A stretch of 64,000 nt of DNA from positions 1 through 64,000 of the forward strand of contig JBLIMK010000001.1 in NCBI GenBank assembly GCA_047638715.1. Reading direction: 5' to 3'. This DNA is from SHLQ01 sp047638715. Its GTDB lineage: Bacteria > Actinomycetota > Acidimicrobiia > Acidimicrobiales > SHLQ01. The notes under the pieces were generated by a model. The model searched no databases, had not been told where the DNA came from, and saw only the letters and a list, made by a program, of their open reading frames with translations. Positions 32,375-41,048 of the stretch are shown piece after piece; the stretch's first letter is position 1, and every line of letters begins with the position of its first letter. The position numbers were made by a program, and so were the translations under genes.

Positions 32375-34468
32375 TTAGACGAAGGCACTCGCAAAGACGA
32401 GGCTGACGATTGTCATCACCTTCAACAAAATGTTCATGGCTGGGCCAGAGGTGTCTTTGAACGGATCGCCGACCGTGTCGCCAACGACCGCGGCCTTGTG
32501 GTTGTCCGAGCCCTTGCCACCGTGTGCGCCAGCTTCGATGTACTTCTTGGCGTTGTCCCAAGCTCCACCGGCGTTTGCCATGAAGATGGCGAGGGCAAAG
32601 CCCGTGACGAGTGCTCCAGCGAGCATGCCGCCGAGTGCATCGACGGAGATGAATCCGACGACGAGGGGCACGACCACCGCGAGCGATCCAGGAAGGATCA
32701 TCTCTTTGAGAGACGCCTTGGTCGAGATTTCGACGCAACGGGCAGAGTCGGGGATGACACCCTCCTTGCCTTCACGCAGTCCTGGGATCTCGCGGAACTG
32801 TCGACGAACCTCTTCGATCATCTCGTATGCAGCACGGCCGACGGCATCGATTGTTAGTGCAGCGAAGAGGAACGGCAGCGCCGCCCCGATGAAGAGGCCG
32901 GTGAAGACACTCACGTCACCAATGTCGAGACTGAGCGTTCCGCCGGCCTGGATGACGGCAAACTCGAAGCTCTTGAAGAGCGCGAGTGCGGTGAGTGCAG
33001 CCGAACCAACAGCGAAGCCCTTTGCGACGGCAGCGGTGGTGTTTCCGAGTGAGTCGAGGGCGTCGGTGACTTCTCGAACCGAAGGATCGAGGTTAGCCAT
33101 CTCGGCAATTCCGCCGGCGTTGTCGGCGATTGGACCGTATGCATCAACGGACACGACCACACCGGTTGTGGCGAGCATGCCGATCGCTGCGACAGCGATG
33201 CCGTAGATACCGCCGTCGAGAGCGCCGATGCTGTCAAAGGCGATTTCGCCGCCCCAGAACGCCACACCGATGCCTGCGAGGATCAGCGCCACCGAGGCTG
33301 CTACCGAAGTCATTCCAGCTGAGATGCCGCTCAGGATGGTGGTCGCTGGACCGGTCTTGGTCTGCTCGGCGATCTTCTTCACGGGACCGTAGTGCTCGGA
33401 CGTGTAGTACTCGGCCGTTTTGCCGAGAGCCCAGCCTGCGACGAGCCCGCCGATGACCGCAATGGCAAGGCCGATCGGGTTATCGAACGCATCGTTGTCG
33501 CCGAACATCCAGTACGCGATGCCGAAAGTTGCAACTGCGGTGAGCCCCATAGCGGCATTGGTACCGAGGTGAAGCGCCTTTGACAGGGCCTTTGAGTCGT
33601 TCGAGTCGCCGCCCTTGATCAGGAACGAACCAATGATGGAGGCGATCATGCCGACAAAGGCGATCGCAACGGGGAACATGAGCAACGAAATGTTCGTCGT
33701 GGACGTGGCGTCTTCGGCGCTGAGGGCCAAGGCGAATGCCACGAGTGAGATCGGTGCGATGATCGACCCTGCGTAGGATTCGAAGAGGTCGGCACCCATG
33801 CCGGCGACGTCGCCGACGTTGTCGCCCACGTTGTCGGCAATGGTTGCGGGGTTACGGGGATCATCTTCGGGAATTCCGGCTTCGACCTTGCCGACAAGGT
33901 CAGCGCCAACGTCAGCCGCTTTGGTAAAGATACCGCCGCCGACACGACTGAAGAGAGCGATCGTGGATGCGCCGAGGCCATATGCCGTAACGACTTCGAA
34001 TGCGTCGTTCACTTCGAGAACAAGGACGAACAGGATGTACACGAACATCAACCCGGCGAGCGCCAAGCCTGCAACGGAGAAGCCCATTACAGCGCCACCG
34101 CGGAAAGCGATAGGAAGAGCCTTGCCCGGTCCTTCCTTTGCGGCTTCGGTCGTGCGAGCGTTGGCCATGGTGGCAACGGTCATGCCGACATAACCAGCTC
34201 CGGCGGAAAGTGAAGCGCCGAGCAGATAGGCAAGCGCTGCGAGGGGAGCGATGACGATGGCGAGGAGAATGGCCATCGCCACGGCGAATCCAGACACCCA
34301 GGTGTATTCCTCTTTGAGGAACGCCTTTGCTCCCTTCTGGATCTCGGTCATAAGGAAGACCATGCGGTCGTCGCCAGGGCTCGCGGCCTTGACGGTGGTG
34401 TAAAAGTAGCCGGCGACACCGAGTGCGGCGAGTGCCGACACCAGTGCCAGGTAGGGGATTGCATCCAA
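32375..34468 (-). CDS. hppA: Membrane-bound ion-translocating pyrophosphatase (K+-dependent type)
   Basis: 697 residues, about 16 membrane helices. It hydrolyses cytoplasmic PPi and pumps H+ (or Na+ in some subfamilies). The substrate site is intact: DVGADLVGKVEAGIPEDDP and RNPATIADNVGDNVGD, and the C-terminal GDNHKAAVVGDTVGDPFKDT. At the K+-dependence position I read GNTTAAVAKG, with Ala where K+-independent enzymes have Lys, so it should need K+. I could not decide between H+ and Na+ pumping. The start is a TTG at 34466-34468 with GGAG 9 nt upstream; the open frame reaches 34549 without family-like sequence. It lies head-to-head with the folate ligase and trk operon. Confidence 0.93.
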   Translation of the reverse strand: MDAIPYLALVSALAALGVAGYFYTTVKAASPGDDRMVFLMTEIQKGAKAFLKEEYTWVSGFAVAMAILLAIVIAPLAALAYLLGASLSAGAGYVGMTVATMANARTTEAAKEGPGKALPIAFRGGAVMGFSVAGLALAGLMFVYILFVLVLEVNDAFEVVTAYGLGASTIALFSRVGGGIFTKAADVGADLVGKVEAGIPEDDPRNPATIADNVGDNVGDVAGMGADLFESYAGSIIAPISLVAFALALSAEDATSTTNISLLMFPVAIAFVGMIASIIGSFLIKGGDSNDSKALSKALHLGTNAAMGLTAVATFGIAYWMFGDNDAFDNPIGLAIAVIGGLVAGWALGKTAEYYTSEHYGPVKKIAEQTKTGPATTILSGISAGMTSVAASVALILAGIGVAFWGGEIAFDSIGALDGGIYGIAVAAIGMLATTGVVVSVDAYGPIADNAGGIAEMANLDPSVREVTDALDSLGNTTAAVAKGFAVGSAALTALALFKSFEFAVIQAGGTLSLDIGDVSVFTGLFIGAALPFLFAALTIDAVGRAAYEMIEEVRRQFREIPGLREGKEGVIPDSARCVEISTKASLKEMILPGSLAVVVPLVVGFISVDALGGMLAGALVTGFALAIFMANAGGAWDNAKKYIEAGAHGGKGSDNHKAAVVGDTVGDPFKDTSGPAMNILLKVMTIVSLVFASAFV

Positions 34469-34590
34469 GGTTCGTATCTCCGTGCTCTCGTCGTACCGTG
34501 TATTAGTACGACCGGTAAGTGTCCCAGACGTTGGGCGCGTGCCCCACATTCATGTGTGTGTCGTGGGACACGCCAGCGGAAAGGGGACTC

Positions 34591-35169
34591 ATGAACAATA
34601 GCCGAACATCACTCCGACACGGATTGATGCACGCACGTCGTTTGCTCGATGCGGCGACGCAGCAGGCTGCGGCTGAAGATATTGTTGCGCCCGTGCTCGA
34701 CTCGGTTCCCTTGACACCGGGCTCGGTGGGCGGATATGTGGCCCACGCTGGTGAGCTCGACTGCACGTTGGTTTTGTCCGCTCTAGGCGATCTCGGGTGG
34801 AATGTGGCGCTGCCGGTCTGTGGCGACGATGCGACCATGGAGTTCTGTCCCTGGGAGCCGGGTGACCAGCTCGAGCCGAATCGTTATGGCATCGGCGAGC
34901 CATCGACCGGGCCCCTCGCCATCGACTCGATCGACGTGGTCCTTGTGCCAGGTGTTGGATTCGATCCGACCGGGACCCGCATTGGACATGGTGTTGGGTA
35001 CTACGACCGATATTTTGCGCGCTGCTCGGCCGCCGACCACGATCCGCTTCGCCTTGGGCTCGCGCACGACCTCCAAGTGATCGAACTGCCGCCCCCAGAA
35101 TCGTGGGATGTCTCTATGCATCGGGTCATTACGCCGTCCAAGGTGCTAGACACGGGATCGTGCGCGTAA
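34591..35169 (+). CDS. 5-formyltetrahydrofolate cyclo-ligase family protein
   Basis: 192 residues. The enzyme uses ATP to convert 5-formyl-THF to 5,10-methenyl-THF, rescuing folate from a storage form. Family blocks: VALPVCGDDATMEFCPW (~residues 70-88), YGIGEP, and the ATP/Mg2+ segment VPGVGFDPTGTRIGHGVGYY (~112-131). The N-terminal basic helix (RTSLRHGLMHARRLLD) departs from the usual KxxLRxxxxxxR pattern but is in the right place. The ATG has AGGGG 5 nt upstream. Its end overlaps trkA by 10 bp, so the two are co-translated although unrelated in function. Confidence 0.85.
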   Translation: MNNSRTSLRHGLMHARRLLDAATQQAAAEDIVAPVLDSVPLTPGSVGGYVAHAGELDCTLVLSALGDLGWNVALPVCGDDATMEFCPWEPGDQLEPNRYGIGEPSTGPLAIDSIDVVLVPGVGFDPTGTRIGHGVGYYDRYFARCSAADHDPLRLGLAHDLQVIELPPPESWDVSMHRVITPSKVLDTGSCA

Positions 35170-36503
35170 TCGTCGTCGGAGCCGGTGAAGTCGGTTCCTA
35201 TATCGCAGAGCGTCTCAGCCGCCAGGGAATCGACGTCTATGTCGTCGAACGTGATGCCAAGAAGGCGGCCCATCTCGCCGAAACCGTCGACGTCGAGGTC
35301 ATCACTGGATCGGGCACGCACCCATCCATCCTGGCACTGGCCGGCGTCGACTCCGCTGATCTGCTGGTCGCTGTGACCAAGAGCGACGAGGTCAACCTCA
35401 TCGCGTCGATGCTCGCAAAGGAAGCCGACGTGCCGCGGACGATCGTTCGCCTCGAGGCGCCTGAGCTTCGCGGTCGCGACGCTGCCGCACTCCGCCGTGC
35501 ATCGAGAGCCGATCTCTTCATCGACCCGGATGAAGAGACAGCCCAGGAAGTGCTCTCGCTCATCGAGATGCCGGGTGCGTCAGAGGTCGCCAAACTCGGA
35601 AACGGCGAAGTTGTCGTGATCGGCGCACGCGTGCCAGTAGACGCTCCGATCGTGGGAAAGTCCCTGATCGAAATCGGCCTTGAGAATGAGCCTGAATGGG
35701 ACTTCATCGTGTCCACTATTCGACGCGGCGAAGAGACCGTCATTCCCCGTGGCGACTACACGATCGAAGCCAACGACCTCGTCCGCATCGTCTGTAAACG
35801 CTCGGCTCGCCGCAAGGTTGCGAAGCTTCTCGGCTTAGCCCGTGACGTCCCGCGCGAGATTTTGCTGCTCGGCGGCGGCAGGACAGCGACTCTCGTCGCC
35901 CAAAAACTGAGTCTGACCGGGGCACGGGTGCAGATGATCGAACGCGATCCTGAGCGCGCACGCCAGCTCGCGGAACAACTCGACGGGGTCCGAGTACTGA
36001 ATGGCGACATCACCGACTCCGACGTCCTCGACGAAGCAGATTTGCCGCGCATCGAACTCGTCGCAGCTCTGACCGGGGAAGACGACGCGAATGTTCTGGC
36101 TTCGGTGTACGCAAAGTCCGCTGGAGTTCCCGAGACGATCGCTGTGGTCCATCGTCTGAACTTTCTTTCACTGCTCGACCAGGTCGGCGTCGACGCCGCG
36201 CTGTCACCGCGAACAGCGACGGCCAACGGTGTCCTTCGGTTCGTTCGTGGCGACGTGGCGCAGGTCGCCACGTTCTTGCAGGGAGAAGTCGAGCTGCTCG
36301 AGTTCGAGCTGCACAGCGGCTCGGCCGCAGATGGACAGACGATCGCCGAACTGAAGTTGCCGCGAGATGTGCTGATAGCCGCCATCGTGCGCGATGGTCG
36401 TTCCCAGATCGCTCGTGGCAGAACCACCCTTCGTAAGGGTGACCACGTCATCGTTATCGCCGAACCGGAGTCCGTTGACAAAGTCGCTGGCATCCTGGAT
36501 TGA
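35160..36503 (+). CDS. trkA: Trk potassium uptake regulator TrkA
   Basis: 447 residues with two RCK_N/RCK_C repeats. The first NAD-binding Rossmann motif is VIVVGAGEVGSYIAERL (residues ~3-19), with the acidic residue of ...VVERD at the strand end. The second is EILLLGGGRTATLVAQKL (~230), a GGGRTA variant with weaker dinucleotide binding. RCK_C parts are seen near residues 150 and 390 (GQTIAELKLPRDVLIAAIVRDG). It gates TrkH. The GTG at 35160 is inside the end of the folate-ligase gene; the ATG of trkH overlaps its stop by one base (TGATG). Confidence 0.95.
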   Translation: MRVIVVGAGEVGSYIAERLSRQGIDVYVVERDAKKAAHLAETVDVEVITGSGTHPSILALAGVDSADLLVAVTKSDEVNLIASMLAKEADVPRTIVRLEAPELRGRDAAALRRASRADLFIDPDEETAQEVLSLIEMPGASEVAKLGNGEVVVIGARVPVDAPIVGKSLIEIGLENEPEWDFIVSTIRRGEETVIPRGDYTIEANDLVRIVCKRSARRKVAKLLGLARDVPREILLLGGGRTATLVAQKLSLTGARVQMIERDPERARQLAEQLDGVRVLNGDITDSDVLDEADLPRIELVAALTGEDDANVLASVYAKSAGVPETIAVVHRLNFLSLLDQVGVDAALSPRTATANGVLRFVRGDVAQVATFLQGEVELLEFELHSGSAADGQTIAELKLPRDVLIAAIVRDGRSQIARGRTTLRKGDHVIVIAEPESVDKVAGILD

Positions 36504-37996
36504 TGGTTGACGAACGGGTCGTGCGTCGTTCCGCCGGCACGACGCACGTCTTGCCGCTGCCACTCGGCGTCGGCCTCGGCGCTGGTGGCGTGTGCGTCAC
36601 ACTTTCCGCGGCCGTTGGTCTGATCGGCGACGGAGACAACTTTGCCCAGACCCGAGTTGCCGAACTGACCCTTGGCATGACGGCAATCTTGATCGGCTAT
36701 GCGATTTCGCGTCTGCAGTCGAAACAAACCATCACCAGGACTGCAGCGATGTCGATGTTCGTCGTCGGCTGGGTCGGTATGAACGCGGTCGCGGTTGCGT
36801 CGTTCTGGCTCTCGGGCGAGCTTGCGTCGCCACTCGACGCCGTCTTCGAGGCTGTCAGCGCCTCCACGACGACGGGATTCACGACCGTCGCTGATCCAGA
36901 GAGCCTGTCGTATTCACTGCGGTTCCTTCGGGTGTCGATGCCATGGGCCACCGGGTTGGGTGTCCTGCTGGTGAGTATGGGCGTGCTTCCAGCGGCGGTA
37001 GCCGGCGCCGAGCTCTTGCCCGAGCGCCAGTTGCTGGGTCGGCGACAACTCGTTACGACCGTGCGAACCGCAGTGCGGAACATTCTGGCGCTCTATCTTC
37101 TGCTGACGATCTCGCTTGGAATCGCATATCTGGCAGCGGGGATGAACCTCTTCGACGGCATTAGCTACGCCCTGTCGACCGCGTCCACCGGCGGCATGGC
37201 CAACCACGCTGATTCGATCGGCTATTTCGACAGCACCGTGATCGAGTGGATCGCGACGGCCGGCATGATCGCAGCCGGAGGCAACCTTCTGGTCGTGTGG
37301 TGGGCGTTTCGCGGTCGCTTTGAATCGGTCTGGCGCTCGACGGAACTACGCCTGTATGCGTCGTTGCTGGTCATTGGATTCGTGTTCGTCCGATTCGGCG
37401 GCTCAGGTCTGGGTTCCTCGGATTCGGCACTCGCCATCTCGTCGATGTTGTCGACCACCGGCTTTCGTTCAGCGAACTGGGCTGCTGGATCCGAGTTCAC
37501 GCGAGCGGTGCTACTGGTCGCTGCAGGAATCGGGGCGATGAGCGGCTCGGTCGGGAGCGGGTTCCGCCAAGCGCGGGTCGCCCGTATCGCCCTCGAGGTT
37601 CGACGTAGTCTTCAACACCTGTTGAGCCCCCATCGGGTGAGCATCCTCCGTATCGATGGGGTAGCGGTCAAGGAGGGCTCCCTCGAAATGACCTACGGCT
37701 ATCTGTGGATGCACGGCTTCACCTTGGCCGGAATCTCGGTCCTGTTGTACGCCAAGGATCTCGATATCATCGCCACGCTCTCGTTCGCGATCGGACTGGT
37801 ATCGAACGTGGGCGTGTTGGTGAATGGCGACCAGTTGCAATCACACGTCAATCTCTCGGGTTGGACCGAATTGGTTGCCTCGCTCGGGATGTTGCTCGGC
37901 CGTCTCTCGATCTACCCGGTCCTGCTCACGATGACGGGACTTGGACGGTGGGCATCGCGACTCCGACCCCGTCAAGCGATCGGCGCAGGTAGCTGA
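36503..37996 (+). CDS. trkH: TrkH-family potassium transporter, copy 1
   Basis: 497 residues with about ten membrane helices and the four P-loop repeats of TrkH/KtrB proteins. Filter-like segments: SASTTTGFTTVADPE, STASTGGMANHADSIGYF, SSMLSTTGFRSANW and, more degenerate, GLVSNVGVLVNG. The Gly of each loop lines the K+ path. The start ATG overlaps the trkA stop, and the stop overlaps the ATG of a second TrkH gene. It probably forms a homodimer gated by TrkA. Length and helix number are usual. Confidence 0.9.
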   Translation: MVDERVVRRSAGTTHVLPLPLGVGLGAGGVCVTLSAAVGLIGDGDNFAQTRVAELTLGMTAILIGYAISRLQSKQTITRTAAMSMFVVGWVGMNAVAVASFWLSGELASPLDAVFEAVSASTTTGFTTVADPESLSYSLRFLRVSMPWATGLGVLLVSMGVLPAAVAGAELLPERQLLGRRQLVTTVRTAVRNILALYLLLTISLGIAYLAAGMNLFDGISYALSTASTGGMANHADSIGYFDSTVIEWIATAGMIAAGGNLLVVWWAFRGRFESVWRSTELRLYASLLVIGFVFVRFGGSGLGSSDSALAISSMLSTTGFRSANWAAGSEFTRAVLLVAAGIGAMSGSVGSGFRQARVARIALEVRRSLQHLLSPHRVSILRIDGVAVKEGSLEMTYGYLWMHGFTLAGISVLLYAKDLDIIATLSFAIGLVSNVGVLVNGDQLQSHVNLSGWTELVASLGMLLGRLSIYPVLLTMTGLGRWASRLRPRQAIGAGS

Positions 37997-39597
37997 TGCT
38001 CGAACCGCGAGCCGAGACGCGAAAGCCCAGCGGCTTTACCGCGCCGTCGCGTCGGCTTCCTTCCACCGTTGCCCACATCAGTGGGCTCGCCCTCTTGGTC
38101 GTCGCTCCCGGTTTGTTCATCAGCGCCATCGTCGAATTCATCGGCGGTGGAGGTGCCGGTTGGATCTTGACCTTCTGTTCCCTGGTATTCGGCGTACTCG
38201 GCGGTGTGATGTGGTCGGGGACACGACTCGGCGATCTCGCGATCCGAACCGTCTTTGCCTCTGTCGCCTGGAGTTGGTTGTTGGTCTCGGTGCTGGGGGC
38301 GCTGCCCTTCGTGCTCGCTCGCACGTTCGAGCGAGACGGGGTGAGCCGCTGGGTCGAGCTTGCCGATGCAATTTTCGAATCGGTTTCGGGCTACACGTGC
38401 ACAGGGTCGAGCGTGCTCACCGTGCTTCCAGATCTCGGCGAACCAGATCCAGCGGTCGGCAAGGGGATCCTCTTCTACCGCCAGTTGACACAGTGGTATG
38501 GCGGAATGGGTTTTGTTCAGCTCGTGATCACGGTGCTTCCTGCGCTCGGCTCGAAGGCGCTCGGTTTCATGGGCGCAGAGGCCCCCGGACCTACCTCTGA
38601 TCGGCTCGCTCCCCGGGCGGCTGATACAGCGAAGATTCTCTGGAAGTTGTACGTCGGCGGAACAGCGGTCATGGCAGTTGCATACGCAGCGGCAGGCATG
38701 TCGCCGTACGACGGCTTCGCCCATGCGCTCAGCACCGCTGCTACCGGCGGATTTAGTACCTACAACGACTCACTCGGAGAATTCGACTCGGTCCCGATCG
38801 AGATCGTTGCTCAGGTCTCGATGCTGTTCGGCGGCAGCAACTGGGCACTCCATTGGTTATTCCTGACCAAGAGTCGAAAGGTGTATGGACAAGATCATGA
38901 ATTTCGCGCGTACATCGCGATCTACGTCGTTGCGACGATCGCGATCACCGCGATCTTGACGGCCGGTAGCGAGGTATCGGGTGGGTTCGGTGGCGCTCTG
39001 CGGGCTGCCTCTTTCAACGTGGCCAGCCTGGCGTCAAGTACCGGTTTCGGGAACGCCCAAGGCCCAGCAAGCGCTGGAAATATCGTCCTCTGGTCAGCTA
39101 CACCTCTCGCGATCCTTCTGCTTTTGATGGTGGTCGGAGGGATGTCGGGATCGACCGCCGGAGGCACAAAAGTGATTCGGTCTCGCGTCCTCGCCGCAGT
39201 AAGCCACCGGACGCTCGCTGTTGCTCGCCAGCCTCGTGCGGTCGTACCCGTGAAGTTGGGCGGCGACGTTGTCCCCGAAAGGGTCGTGCATCAAGTCTCG
39301 TTGTTCATGATGGCGTACTCCGCGCTGGTCGTCGGAGGATTCCTGGCGGTCACCTGGCTCGGGGGCGACGCGGAGGCGACGATCGCTGGCGTCATCGGCT
39401 CGCTCGGAAACATGGGTCCGGCCTTTGGCGAGGCTGGCCCGACAGCGACCTTCCACGCAGCATTTCCGACGCCAGCTCGGCTCGTACTAGCCTTCCTGAT
39501 GCTCGTCGGGAGACTCGAGATCTTCGCCGTGCTGTTGATGTTTGCTGCTCCGCGCCGGAGTCTGCGCCAGATCAAACCGCACAAGAAATCGTTCTAG
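37996..39597 (+). CDS. trkH: TrkH-family potassium transporter, copy 2
   Basis: 533 residues, a full TrkH. P-loop filters: SVSGYTCTGSSVL, STAATGGFSTYNDSLGEF, SLASSTGFGNAQGP and GSLGNMGPAFGEAG. Compared with copy 1 it is nearer to classical TrkH, with ...LYRQLTQWYGGMGFVQLVI between repeats 1 and 2. The ATG at 37996 overlaps the stop of copy 1 (TGATG), so the two pore proteins are made in step. Different affinity or ion choice (K+ against Na+-coupled) is possible, but I cannot tell from sequence. The next gene is convergent. Confidence 0.92.
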   Translation: MLEPRAETRKPSGFTAPSRRLPSTVAHISGLALLVVAPGLFISAIVEFIGGGGAGWILTFCSLVFGVLGGVMWSGTRLGDLAIRTVFASVAWSWLLVSVLGALPFVLARTFERDGVSRWVELADAIFESVSGYTCTGSSVLTVLPDLGEPDPAVGKGILFYRQLTQWYGGMGFVQLVITVLPALGSKALGFMGAEAPGPTSDRLAPRAADTAKILWKLYVGGTAVMAVAYAAAGMSPYDGFAHALSTAATGGFSTYNDSLGEFDSVPIEIVAQVSMLFGGSNWALHWLFLTKSRKVYGQDHEFRAYIAIYVVATIAITAILTAGSEVSGGFGGALRAASFNVASLASSTGFGNAQGPASAGNIVLWSATPLAILLLLMVVGGMSGSTAGGTKVIRSRVLAAVSHRTLAVARQPRAVVPVKLGGDVVPERVVHQVSLFMMAYSALVVGGFLAVTWLGGDAEATIAGVIGSLGNMGPAFGEAGPTATFHAAFPTPARLVLAFLMLVGRLEIFAVLLMFAAPRRSLRQIKPHKKSF

Positions 39598-39632
39598 AGC
39601 GCGATTATAGCAATCGGGAAGTTCGCCTCTCG

Positions 39633-40916
39633 CTAGGACATGAGTTCGGCTAACAACAACGTCATATCCCAGGGGTCGTTCGTTCCAGCGAGCTCGCGGC
39701 ACGAATGCATTGCGAGCTGTGGGCAACCAACGTCGAGGGCCCGTACTCCAAGCGAAGCCGAGACGGTCGGGCCGATGGTGGAGCCGCAGCCCATGTCCGT
39801 TCGGCTCACGAACTCCTGGGTCGACACACCGGCGCGTTCAGCTGCCAAGCGAAATGCACCTTCGCTCATCGCGTCGGTCGTATACCGCTGATTGGCGTTG
39901 TGCTTGAGCACGGGCCCGGCGTTCATTGCAATGTGATGCGCAGGATCATGGCGTTCGGGATAGTTGGGGTGTGTCGCGTGAGCGTTGTCCGCGGAGACGA
40001 ATAGCGACGCAGCAGAGGCGACAGCGAACTCCGCCGGAGAAGCGCCGAGTTGACTCGAAATGGTCGTAAGTAGGCGGGGCAGTGCGCTGGTCGCAGCGCC
40101 CGTGGCGCTCACGGACCCGACCTCCTCATGGTCGAACAACGCGACCATAGGGATCACATTATTCGGCGTCGTCCCGGCAAGAGCCGTGATCGCCGCATGA
40201 CACGAGAGCTGATTGTCGAGCCGAGGAGCGCTGATGAACTCCTCATTGAGACCAATGAGTTGCGCTCGTTGTGTGTCGTGCAGCATGAGGTCCGCGCCGA
40301 CAATGTCAGAACGCGAGACCCGGGCGGCCCCGGCGATCGCCTCCCATATCTCGCCTGACGATTCGGCGAGTCCGAAGATCGGACCGAGATGTTGTTGCGG
40401 ATTCAGGAGCAGGCCCTTGTCACCAAGATCGCGATCGAGATGGATTGCGAGCTGGGGTATTCGCAAGAGCGGCTCATCGATGGTGAGCAGGACAGATTCG
40501 ACAGATTGTCCAGATCGAATAGCGAGGCGCCCCGACAGGCCGAGATCGCGGTCGAGCCACGAGTTCAATAAGACGCCACCATAGACCTCGACGCCGAGGC
40601 GGCGATAGCCGACGGCATCGGCGTTTGGTTCGGGCTTGAGTCGCAAATTCGGACTGTCGGTGTGGGCGCCCGTAATCCGAAATGGAGTGGATGCGCTGGC
40701 GTTGTCTGGCACGATCCACGCGATGATCGAGCCATCGCGAACGCTGTAGTACTTCCCGCTCCCCGCTTGTGATGCGCCTCCGGCCGCTGCCACGAATCCG
40801 GCTTTGACCAACATCTCTTGCGCCGATCCAACGACGTGAAAGGGGGACGGCGACGCGTCGATGAAACGCCCGAGCGCTTGGGCGTGGGCGGCATGGGAGT
40901 GCAGTTCTTGTGCCAT
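39633..40916 (-). CDS. apeB: M18 family aminopeptidase
   Basis: 427 residues. M18 enzymes (aspartyl aminopeptidase/ApeB) are dinuclear zinc exopeptidases that form dodecamers. Metal and catalytic residues are seen in TGAHTDSPNLRLKPEP (His and Asp, ~residue 83), FDHEEVGSVSATGA (~275, with the Glu-Glu pair), and DPAHHIAMNAGPVLKHN. The C-terminal MGCGSTIGPTVSASLGV and DVGCPQLAMHSCREL segments are typical. No signal peptide, so cytoplasmic. It stands alone between trkH and the divergent gltBD operon. Confidence 0.93.
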   Translation of the reverse strand: MAQELHSHAAHAQALGRFIDASPSPFHVVGSAQEMLVKAGFVAAAGGASQAGSGKYYSVRDGSIIAWIVPDNASASTPFRITGAHTDSPNLRLKPEPNADAVGYRRLGVEVYGGVLLNSWLDRDLGLSGRLAIRSGQSVESVLLTIDEPLLRIPQLAIHLDRDLGDKGLLLNPQQHLGPIFGLAESSGEIWEAIAGAARVSRSDIVGADLMLHDTQRAQLIGLNEEFISAPRLDNQLSCHAAITALAGTTPNNVIPMVALFDHEEVGSVSATGAATSALPRLLTTISSQLGASPAEFAVASAASLFVSADNAHATHPNYPERHDPAHHIAMNAGPVLKHNANQRYTTDAMSEGAFRLAAERAGVSTQEFVSRTDMGCGSTIGPTVSASLGVRALDVGCPQLAMHSCRELAGTNDPWDMTLLLAELMS

Positions 40917-41002
40917 AAGTCCAGTCTTGCCGCTCGGTGGGTGTTGGTGTGACCACGGGCGGTCGATAGCGTTTCATGAATAGGCCCGGGCCAATGTCGT
41001 CC

Positions 41003-41023
41003 CAGCGTCGCAAACAAACGCTG
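41003..41023 (+). repeat. Small hairpin upstream of gltB
   Basis: CAGCGT and ACGCTG pair around a 9-nt loop (CGCAAACAA); a run of five T follows nine bases later at 41033-41037, 12 nt before the start codon. It could influence gltB expression (attenuation or translation), but the stem is short. Confidence 0.3.
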
Positions 41024-41048
41024 CACTCACCATTTTTGAGGAACGACG

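Noticed and set aside
40983..40992. GGCCCGGGCC palindrome upstream of gltB
   Set aside because: Ten-base GC palindromes are frequent at this base composition; no second copy or known operator match.
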